Assembly: GCA_009746045.1 (NCBI GenBank)
Contig: RPFO01000091.1
Span: 1-37,500, forward strand
Source: Mesostigma viride
Taxonomy: Eukaryota > Streptophyta > Mesostigmatophyceae > Mesostigmatales > Mesostigmataceae
Length of the DNA stretch: 37,500 bases
Direction of reading: 5' to 3'
Shown: positions 1 through 7,463 of the stretch, piece after piece
Layout: each line of letters opens with the position of its first letter
Position numbering within the stretch: the first letter of the stretch is position 1
Made by a program: the position numbers and the translations under genes
Notes under the pieces: model-generated
What the model was told of the DNA's origin: nothing
The model's database searches: none
Seen by the model: the letters and a program-made list of their open reading frames with translations, nothing else

Positions 1-682
<682 letters not shown>

Positions 683-733
683 TTTTACAAACACCATAAT
701 TCTGCCAACGTCACTCTTCCTGGACCGTGTGAT

Positions 734-1145
734 AGTTACGCCCGCCGTCGTTTCTTCTTTACTGGAAGAGCACATGACCAACATTGGTTGTGCTAGTTAC
801 GCCCGCCGTCGTTTCTTTTGCCTTTTCGATGTCGAAATATATCTCGTGAAAGATGCACCCCCGTCAGTTAACTTGTCATCTTGTAAGCTCAATCTTTCCA
901 TGATAGTTACGCCCGCCGTCGTTTCTTTTGCATCTTCGATGTCGAAGCGTTTGTCGTGAAAGTTGCATCCCCGTCAGCTTCTTGTCTTCTTGTAATATCA
1001 ATGTTTCATGATAGTTACGCCCGCCGTCGTTTCTTTTTTATTTTCGATGTCGAAGAATATGTCGTGAAAGTTGCAGCGCGTTCGTGTCCATTGTGATCTT
1101 GTGATATCAATGTTTCCCATGATAGTTACGCCCGCCGTCGTTTCT
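734..1145 (+). repeat. Five-copy array of the 22-bp quasi-palindromic motif
   Basis: Five copies of the motif (central ACGCCCGCCGTCGT) begin at 734, 795, 905, 1013 and 1124. The last four are spaced 108-111 bp apart, and the sequence between them is also related (a TTTTCGATGTCGAAG block, then a GTCGTGAAAGTTGCA block), so this is a degenerate tandem repeat of about 110 bp. ORFs that read through it are not credible genes. The same motif recurs in introns and gene leaders further right. Confidence 0.9.
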
Positions 1146-1254
1146 GTTGCTTCTCGTTCGTTTAAAATATCTAATGAAGTTTTACCATCGTTCACCTAAA
1201 ACAAATTACTTTTAATCTGCACCCGTTAAACCACACCCCCCTCGAAATGACTCC

Positions 1255-1443
1255 ATGGTTGCAGAACAAATGTCAGAAGAACCAAAAAAATGCTTCGGAA
1301 ACCACAAGCGCAAAAGGAAAGCCGATGACAACTTAGAGACCCTCTCGGAGGATGTGCCGGAGTTGGTTTTTACGGATGACGAGTTTGAATACTCGAAAAC
1401 ATCGGGGGACAAGTTCTTGAGAAAGCCTGGAAGGTCTTTATGA
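1255..1443 (+). CDS. Small charged hypothetical protein
   Basis: A 62-residue ORF rich in Lys, Glu and Asp, with a basic patch (KRKRK) near residue 18 that could act as a nuclear localisation signal, followed by an acidic stretch. I do not recognise a family. The ATG follows GGTTG closely, and a possible splice acceptor lies just inside the ORF, so this may be one exon of something larger. The 3' flank has an AATAAA site at 1510-1515, and the flank (about 1485-1530) resembles the sequence before the next small gene at 2325-2375, which suggests a shared untranslated module. Composition favours real coding, but it is short. Confidence 0.4.
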   Translation: MVAEQMSEEPKKCFGNHKRKRKADDNLETLSEDVPELVFTDDEFEYSKTSGDKFLRKPGRSL

Positions 1444-1509
1444 CGCATGTGTTTTTGGGATGGCTAAAAAAAAACTATTCCGAGGAATAGTAACTTGTTT
1501 ATATAAAAT

Positions 1510-1515
1510 AATAAA
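1510..1515 (+). terminator. Candidate AATAAA poly(A) signal
   Basis: AATAAA lies 66 bases after the 1443 stop and 44 bases before the MYND start codon, inside an AT-rich segment. A similar segment recurs at 2325-2375, with its AATAAA at 2360-2365. It could be the poly(A) signal of the small upstream ORF or part of the next gene's leader. Confidence 0.35.
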
Positions 1516-1558
1516 TTAATGTTTATGAATTTTTTTGTTCGTTTTTTCCCTGAAAAAG

Positions 1559-2311
1559 ATGGAGTCCGAGATCATGAATGAAGTCTACGGAAGCGTCCTT
1601 CAAAACGTTTTCAAACAAGTTCGCTTTCTTTCGCGTGTCATATTCGAGGAAGTTCGAGTCGCGCAGGAGAGGACAGGCCGCCACTTGGCCGTTTTATTGG
1701 CGCTTGAATTGTTCAGCCAAATGGAGAGAATTATGTACGCCCAGCTAGCTGATATGAACTTCTGTATTCAAGAGGGTTTTTTCAGACCACAGATGGATCT
1801 AAGAGTGCCAATAGACCCAAGGACGGAGTTCCGCCTTTTGGTGTCGTTCATTACAAAGGGGCCAAAGATAGAGTTGGGGGAAGAGGAAGGGGCTCAGCTT
1901 GGGTGCACCTCCGGGCGCGCATTTTACCCGAATGTTACGCATTCTCTGCGCGTGAGGGCTGATGCATGTGTAGGGGCAGTATCCCTCAACATGAACTTTT
2001 TCTTGCTCTCTGACCCGATCGTGAGGGATGGGGATCGCATGCGTGGTATGCGAAAGTGCTCCAAGGAGGGGTGTGGGTGCGAAACAGGACCTCAGAAGTG
2101 GTGTAGAGGATGTAGGGATGCCAGATATTGCAGTGAGGAGTGCCAGCGTGCGGACTGGAGTAGGCATAAGGATAGATGCGAACGTCTGAGGCAAGCGAGG
2201 GAGGTGCTGGCAGGGGTGAAGTGGGGGGTTAACATGACGACGATACTGGATGGAACTATGGGGTCTGATGTCGACTTCTCCTTCAACTTCTGCGACGGCT
2301 CTACCTCTTAG
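1559..2311 (+). CDS. MYND-type zinc-finger protein
   Basis: A 250-residue protein. The C-terminal part (residues 167-207) is a clear MYND finger: paired cysteines, then YCSEECQRADWSRHKDRC, with the family's Q..W..H...C ending. MYND fingers bind zinc and usually mediate protein-protein contacts in transcription or chromatin regulation. Residues 1-150 are not recognised; they look mostly helical and carry no SET motif that I can see, so a SMYD-type methyltransferase is unlikely. The start is the ATG after CTGAAAAAG, because the upstream in-frame codons are a T-rich leader. The product is probably nuclear or cytosolic; I see no signal peptide. The gene lies between two small ORFs in similar AT-rich flanks. 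Confidence 0.8.
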   Translation: MESEIMNEVYGSVLQNVFKQVRFLSRVIFEEVRVAQERTGRHLAVLLALELFSQMERIMYAQLADMNFCIQEGFFRPQMDLRVPIDPRTEFRLLVSFITKGPKIELGEEEGAQLGCTSGRAFYPNVTHSLRVRADACVGAVSLNMNFFLLSDPIVRDGDRMRGMRKCSKEGCGCETGPQKWCRGCRDARYCSEECQRADWSRHKDRCERLRQAREVLAGVKWGVNMTTILDGTMGSDVDFSFNFCDGSTS

Positions 2312-2410
2312 AAAAACTGGAAATGTAGAGTAATAACTTGTTTATATGATGTTATTTTAAATAAATTAATGTTTATTTATAACGTATCATTTTCCTCCTA
2401 CGCGCAGGAA

Positions 2411-2608
2411 ATGGTGGAGGTTGAGTGTTTGGCCAAAAGGCAAAGGACCGACGCACTTCGACAAAATGGAAGGAGTCTTCCATTGTACATCAAAAAAATA
2501 GTTGAGGATTACTGGCTCGCTTCCGATTCGACTCCTCGTCCGAGTCCGGTCATACCGGACAGTGTCAAAGTCTGGAAGGTTTCAGCACATCAATCGCACA
2601 TTGAATAA
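2411..2608 (+). CDS. Small hypothetical protein, possibly truncated at its 3' end
   Basis: A 65-residue ORF that starts a few bases after an acceptor-like CTACGCGCAG. It is basic at the N terminus (AKRQR) with a Pro/Ser-rich middle, and no family is recognised. Its stop codon overlaps an AATAAA, and the repeat element that begins at 2607 starts exactly there, so the original C terminus may have been replaced by the insertion. AATAAA at 2360-2365 lies 46 bases before the ATG, the same layout as before the MYND gene. Confidence 0.4.
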   Translation: MVEVECLAKRQRTDALRQNGRSLPLYIKKIVEDYWLASDSTPRPSPVIPDSVKVWKVSAHQSHIE

Positions 2609-3924
2609 AAGCTGTAATAAAATCTGATGTAACCAGCACTCACCAATTGATTGGTGTGCTGCTTGGTTGGGTAGTGTGTTCAGGGTTGCATTCGAAGAGT
2701 ACACATGGCCTGACAGCTCAGACGTGTGACAGATGAGCTGGCTGGCTGAATTATTAAATTGTCAGCGTTAGGATATTTCTGGTTTTGCCGTTTTCCATTT
2801 TGACGGTAGGCTTGATAAGCATGGTCGGCGGGTTGTGACCCGTAATTGTTTCTTTGAATGTGCTCACTGAAGCAGTATGCGCGGCCTCGCTGCTATGGCG
2901 GCGGGGCTAAAGAAAATTAGGCAAAGACCCCGTCCTTGCCTGCTATGAAGTCGCGGGCTTTGCGACTTCACGGCAGGTAGGGGCGGTTTGAACGGAACGG
3001 AAATTTCGCGTTACCAATGTGCCAAGTGGTTCTGGTTGGCACCTTGCTGGGCAGCGTCTCGGTGGTCATAGAAAGTGGGCTGGGCGCCCCGCCCCGGCTG
3101 CTGGTAATTCCAGCAGCGGAGCCAATCATGTCGACTAAGAAGTCCGCAGCTGATGCGGAAACTGTGCGAAGGTCAATAGATTAATTTGGATTCCATGAGA
3201 CTGCGCTGGTAGTCAGTCAGCGGCCCACCGCCTAGGGCGCTGCATGGCGCTGCCTTCGGCTTGGTGCGCGGCCCTTTTTTGTTATGGGCCAGCGAGGGAT
3301 ATAAGGGTGACGCGCGGCCGGCTAATTTCTTGCGTTCCGGAAGAAAATATATTTGCAAAATTCCCACAAAAGGAACCGAGTATCGGAAAGGCGTCTCGGC
3401 TGACAGTGGCAGTGTTTGGCCTTGTCGTCTCTCCCTGCTCAGCACCCGGCAGGTAGCGGTTCAAACCCTGGTGGCGTCGGAATGCGAATTTTCTGGGTTT
3501 TTATCCGGAATAATATTTTGCTGAGGCGGCTCCGCGGATTCGCTAACCTTTTATTGTCGGGCCCCTTAGGGGTTATTATAGCCTTGTGCGGGCTGAGTCG
3601 CCATGAAGGAGATGTTGCGACACGCCCCACTTTGTGGTCTTTTATGGAAGCGGCTACCCTCGAGGCTGCTCGGAAGAGGGGGGGGGTCTTCTCCTTTTCT
3701 TTGTTCACTGTTATTGGGGCAACAGTGATCCTATCAAGTTTTGTTTCCTGAGCGGCGACAGTGCGGGGGAGGAGGGTAATGGCGCCAGGGACTGGGGTGG
3801 ATCGGGGGGCTCTTGCTCCTGCATGCGAGGGAGACGAGATGACTACTTAAACCTGCCTTTGGCAGGGGCTCTACTCATTGTTTTCAATCAAATGCTGGTT
3901 TTCTTGGGAGCTCAAGTGTCATAA
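2607..3924 (+). mobile_element. Unclassified repeat element, long copy
   Basis: The first 248 bases (2607-2854) and last 121 bases (3804-3924) recur, without length change, as the two ends of a shorter copy at 4141-4527. That pattern defines the limits of a 1.3-kb element. The interior (2855-3803) has no convincing ORF; it holds a strong hairpin at 2939-2977 and a pol III B-box-like GGTTCAAACCC at 3458-3468, but no good A box. I found no terminal inverted repeats or target-site duplication. It could be a non-autonomous DNA element, a SINE-like element or a segmental duplication. Confidence 0.6.
2939..2977 (+). other. Strong hairpin within the repeat element
   Basis: A perfect 9-bp stem TGAAGTCGC / GCGACTTCA (2946-2954 and 2962-2970) has a 7-base loop. 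It is extended by CCTGC / GCAGG (2939-2943 and 2973-2977) across a 2x2 internal loop. It lies in the interior that the short copy lacks. Its role is unknown. Confidence 0.75.
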
Positions 3925-4140
3925 TCGGATTTCTCTGAAAATAGTTTATTAAACAGCATGCGGGAAAGAAAGGGCCGCCACAACCTTGTGGCTGTACATG
4001 CAGAAAGGCTTGTTAGACGAATGGGGACGGCTTGTTGTTTACCGGGGAATCCTACTGGCAACTAGCTTTGCCTTTTGTAAGTCAGGCGCCGTTTGTTTGA
4101 ACGGCCGGCCATGTGTTGAATGCTGACGGAAGTTGCGTCA
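3925..4140. other. Spacer between the two element copies
   Basis: There is no gene, RNA or recognisable repeat here. The sequence separates the long and short copies of the element and ends with GCGTCA directly before the short copy. Confidence 0.5.
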
Positions 4141-4527
4141 AAAAGCTGTAATAAAATCTGATGTAACCAGCACTCACCAATTGATTGGTGTGCTGCTTGG
4201 TTGGGTAGTGTGTTCAGGGTTGCATTCGAAGAGTACACATGGCCTGACAGCTCAGACGTGTGACAGATGAGCTGGCTGGCTGAATTATTAAATTGTCAGC
4301 GTTAGGATATTTCTGGTTTTGCCGTTTTCCATTTTGACGGTAGGCTTGATAAGCATGGTCGGCGGGTTGTGACCCGTAATTGTTTCTTCCCACCCATCCC
4401 ACCCTTGGGGGGCTCTTGCTCCTGCATGCGAGGGAGACGAGATGACTACTTAAACCTGCCTTTGGCAGGGGCTCTACTCATTGTTTTCAATCAAATGCTG
4501 GTTTTCTTGGGAGCTCAAGTGTCATAA
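4141..4527 (+). mobile_element. Internally deleted copy of the 2607-3924 element
   Basis: This copy has the 248-bp left end (4141-4388) and the 121-bp right end (4407-4527), joined by an 18-base linker containing CCCACCCATCCCACCC. The roughly 950-bp interior of the long copy is missing. Both ends keep exactly the same length as in the long copy, so the two copies diverged recently. An ORF on the minus strand here is a shadow. Confidence 0.8.
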
Positions 4528-4560
4528 GATAATGTTTTATCGCCATATTGCTGTTCGACA

Positions 4561-4692
4561 AGTTGCGCCTTGGGGCGTTTCTTTGTGCCAAATTTAAACC
4601 TTCGTATTAATAAACAAGTACAATAAAAAAATTTCAAAACGTTTTTTGAATTTTATTTTCCGGGGCCGGTATGTTATCGTAAACTGTCGCAG
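4561..4692 (+). promoter_or_regulatory. Conserved leader module of gene A
   Basis: The order is: a motif copy at 4561-4582 (GCGCC..GGCGT followed by TTTCTTTGT), AATAAA at 4609-4614 and 4622-4627, GGCCGGTATGTT, then TCGCAG immediately before the ATG. The same order and spacing occurs before gene B (5703-5837). The CAG directly before ATG looks like a 3' splice site, so a 5'-UTR intron probably ends here (inference). Because no gene precedes this copy closely, AATAAA may belong to the leader rather than to an upstream transcript. Confidence 0.6.
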
Positions 4693-5558
4693 ATGTCCGG
4701 TTCGACGGAAGATTCGTCTGATTCGTCTAGTCACCTCCTGATGGAGGATTGGCAACGACTTCAACAACACCAAGCGGTTGCCACTGTCATTCAGAGTGTT
4801 GCTCGCTCAATAGGGGCGCCGCGCAAGTGTGATGTGTCCACTTGCAAGAAAACCGCTCTCGGATTTGACTTGTATTGCCGAAAGCACGAAGAACATTCTC
4901 GTCACATCGAAAATGCCCTCAGTCGCGGACTTGGAATGGCGGGCGCCCTCGGACCTGGATTGGCGGGGGGGCCCTGCGACTTCGCCTGGACATGACTGCC
5001 GGAGAGGTCGTGGGTGTAAATTTTGATTTCACCGGGGGAGACGAGTACTTGCTTGAAGATTGGATAGTCAAAGACTCCGCGACAGGTGCGGACTTGGCAA
5101 AGGGAGGCTACGTTGCCGGCGCCCAAGAAAATGGTTGGAGTAGCTTGAGATGCTTTTTGATGACGACACCTTTTGCCGACTCGCGTGACACGGATGTAAG
5201 CGAACTTTATCGGCGTATGTGTTTTGCGCTCGCCGACATTCCGCTGATAACTCAACGAGAGTTCGATTTTCGCGTGGAAACAAAAGCCAAAGCGATTGTA
5301 TCCGGCGTGAAGGCGATTGTGGAGGAGGAGCAGGATTCTCTGTGTGCAGAGTATTTGGAGAGAGTGGCCCCGATGAAGACGAGGAGGTCCGAAATCTATC
5401 CTGACACCGCCAACAAGGAGGCAAAGTTGGTGGCCGCCAAAGAAGAGATGTTCGCTCGTGTCGATGAAATGGCGGCGAAAGAGGTTCCGAGAGTTCGCTC
5501 GATCGGTTGTTGCAAAACCTGCAGAGAGTGGAACGAGTCGCGGGACAGTCTATATTGA
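4693..5558 (+). CDS. Gene A: zinc-knuckle protein, frame broken at a G7 run
   Basis: The first frame (4693-4995) encodes a Ser-rich N terminus and then a C-x4-C-x10-C-x2-H cluster at residues 46, 51, 62 and 65, reminiscent of small zinc knuckles in WRKY19-like plant proteins. After the G7 run at 4965-4971 the coding continues in another frame to 5558, with an acidic, helical middle part and a C-terminal CCKTC. Read as one gene this is about 288 residues. The N-terminal cluster has the same spacing as in gene B, so the two are tandem paralogues. Function is unknown; nucleic-acid or protein binding is only inference. The frame change may be a homopolymer assembly error. Confidence 0.6.
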
Positions 5559-5562
5559 TATG

Positions 5563-5584
5563 AGTTGCGCCCGCCGGCGTTTCT
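5563..5584 (+). repeat. Motif copy after gene A
   Basis: TTGCGCCCGCCGGCGTTT begins five bases after the gene A stop. It forms a 5-bp stem, GCGCC / GGCGT, around a CGCC loop, closing with one G.U pair. Confidence 0.85.
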
Positions 5585-5702
5585 CTCGTGTTGAATGCCC
5601 CCCCTCTACATACACATTATATTGTCTGGACATTCGTATGTAGTGACAATCGTAGTCAATGTGATTGCCATTCGTTTGTACGTAAAAAGTGGTTATTGAG
5701 GA

Positions 5703-5837
5703 AGTTGCGCCCCAGGGCGTTTCTTTGTTGCATTTTCTTCAAATTTTAGCTCGCGTAAATAGATGAAGATGACTTAATAAATGCCAATTTTTTTTATAAT
5801 ATAAACTACTCGCGGCCGGTATGTTCTGGTTTCGCAG
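5703..5837 (+). promoter_or_regulatory. Conserved leader module of gene B
   Basis: Matches the gene A leader: a motif copy at 5703-5724 (core GCGCCCCAGGGCGT), AATAAA at 5776-5781, a T-rich stretch, CGGCCGGTATGTT, and TTTCGCAG directly before ATG. The motif-to-ATG distance is about 113 bases, against 110 for gene A. Conservation of order and spacing in diverged flanks argues for a functional leader, probably with a 5'-UTR splice acceptor. Confidence 0.6.
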
Positions 5838-6572
5838 ATGTCCAGTCTGACGGTCGACATAAGGGGACGTCCATATCAGGACGCTGTTTTCCGGATTTTT
5901 GAGAAGGATCCCGATAAGAAGTGCCGGGATAGGAAATGTAAAAAGCTGTCAATTACCAACTTGGGTCTGTGTGGGGAACACATCGTAGCTTTCGGAAAGG
6001 ACATGATTTCCCGTCATCTGCAACAATACGTTGACAACAATTGTGTGGGAGGGGCGCAGATGGACGTCCTTCTTGAGGATGGAGTGGAGGGAGCCAAAAG
6101 GGCTGTAATTCGGCTGTCGGAAATGGATGATGACAAAGAGGACGTGAACATTCGCCTTAGGAGGCACGACGACAACACGGCCGATTGTGTGTTTGGGTCT
6201 GGAGGAATGGAGGATGAGAGCCAGGTCTTCCATGATGCCGCGGAGAAGGTGGTTGAATGGATGATGGGTTGGTCAAATCTTGACGTTCGCATATTCAACC
6301 GTCTGACGTCTGATTTCCTTCTTAGGGGAAGTTTCAAGATGGTTGACCGTGCAAGGCAGTCCAGGAACCAGCTATCCCTTTCCATGGCCAGTCCGATCGC
6401 ACGCATGATTAAGGAGGGCCCTCTTCCGCGCAACCTTGCCTCGAGATTTCGAAAATACCATGAAGGGCCCGACCGAAAATCAGCAGCGATTTCCCATTCG
6501 CGAACCACTTATGGGTCGACGGAGTTGGTAACCGAATTTTTTTGCATTTCCTTGCCAAATGATTCTTTATGA
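5838..6572 (+). CDS. Gene B: zinc-knuckle protein, paralogue of gene A
   Basis: An intact 244-residue ORF. C-x4-C-x10-C-x2-H lies at residues 29, 34, 45 and 48, with KK after the second Cys and LC..H at the end, exactly the gene A spacing. Beyond it is an acidic segment (EMDDDKED) and a helical region with a WMMGW motif. No enzyme motif is visible. The start is the ATG right after TTTCGCAG, matching gene A, where ATGTCC.GT also follows CGCAG. I do not know the family. The last 30 residues could be a read-through past a splice donor. Confidence 0.65.
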   Translation: MSSLTVDIRGRPYQDAVFRIFEKDPDKKCRDRKCKKLSITNLGLCGEHIVAFGKDMISRHLQQYVDNNCVGGAQMDVLLEDGVEGAKRAVIRLSEMDDDKEDVNIRLRRHDDNTADCVFGSGGMEDESQVFHDAAEKVVEWMMGWSNLDVRIFNRLTSDFLLRGSFKMVDRARQSRNQLSLSMASPIARMIKEGPLPRNLASRFRKYHEGPDRKSAAISHSRTTYGSTELVTEFFCISLPNDSL

Positions 6573-6611
6573 GGGACATAGAGTTGTTTGTATAGAGAGT
6601 GAATTGACGAA

Positions 6612-6746
6612 AGTTGCGACGGCGGTCGCATCTTTTAGTGCGTCGTTCTCTTGTTATGAATCTCTGTTCTTTCTGAATTATAACGTTGTTTGTACCTTGA
6701 CATAATGATGCATTTTTTGTATTGAGTTGCGACGTGGGGCGCATCT
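6612..6746 (+). promoter_or_regulatory. Two motif copies in the leader of the long gene
   Basis: Copies lie at 6612-6633 (core GCGACGGCGGTCGC, perfect stem GCGAC / GTCGC) and 6725-6746 (core GCGACGTGGGGCGC). Both are followed by ATCT rather than TTTCT. The second lies 49 bases before the ATG at 6796, which is preceded by GTTGTTGCAG, a good acceptor. A 5'-UTR intron carrying the motif is likely (inference). Confidence 0.55.
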
Positions 6747-6795
6747 TCCTGCTGACTCGTATGATTTTTCCAATTTTTTTGTTTTGTTGTTGCAG

Positions 6796-7463
6796 ATGGA
6801 AAAGGGCGGCCCTACATCGCAGGTGGTCGGCGACTCTCCCCCTAGGGAGGAAGTGTCTGAAGGGCAACCAGTTCAGGCCCAAGGCGCCTCCTCACAACAG
6901 CCTCCTCACAAGCGTGCAAGGCAGGGCACGCCGCCCCCAAGGGTGGAATCTGGTGTCAGCTTTGCCGCGGTCACTGGGAAGGATGAGTACCACGGTGGTC
7001 GTGAGATGGTGGACGATCCGGTTAAGCGGTCTCAGATTGAGCGGTTTCAGCGACTCGCGAATGGCACTCGTGAACAGCAATTCGCGCTGTACCAAGACAT
7101 CCTTAATGACAAACCTGAAGTCGCCAAGGTGCCTTATCTCTCCAAAACACATTCGCCTCGTTTCGAAACCCTGCTCCAGCAGGAGCTAAGGTTGGCTCGG
7201 TTGGCTCAGAATGCGCCACAGACAGTAGCCGCCGCGCCCTCCCATGCCGCGCCTGCCGCAGTAGCCCAAAAGAGGGGGGAGAGTGTGCACGAGTCGGCCG
7301 CAGTGCCCTCAACCGCAAGGGATCCCCCGCGACTTCCAAGCCGGTCGCGACGGGCGATATGCCCCCGCCGCGGCCAAGGGGAAGGGGGAAGGGGGTCGAT
7401 GCAGGGGAAGAAGAAGTTTTCGAAATGACGCCGAGCAATTTGGAAGGTGGCGGGTCGATCTTC
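6796..7463 (+). CDS. Exon 1 of the long gene
   Basis: It starts with ATG immediately after TTGTTGCAG. It encodes a Pro/Gln/Ser-rich region with a basic PHKRARQ patch, then a helical segment (about residues 70-135), then an Ala/Pro-rich part. Around 7274-7326 (a G6 run and a C5 run) the plausible frame shifts from that of 6796 to that of the internal ATG at 7359, giving a Pro/Arg/Gly-rich then acidic end. The exon ends before GTAAGT at 7464. Confidence 0.55.

Noticed and set aside
734-1145. CRISPR-like array
   Set aside because: Periodicity is about 110 bp, the spacers are related to each other rather than unique, and the genome is eukaryotic; it is a degenerate tandem repeat.
3090-3125. 18S rRNA fragment (GGTAATTCCAGCAGC)
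   Set aside because: Only about 15 bases resemble the universal 530-loop region and the order is wrong; the flanks do not match rRNA.
3420-3470. tRNA gene or SINE head at GGTTCAAACCC
   Set aside because: The B box fits, but no acceptable A box or cloverleaf can be formed upstream. It is kept only as a note under the element.
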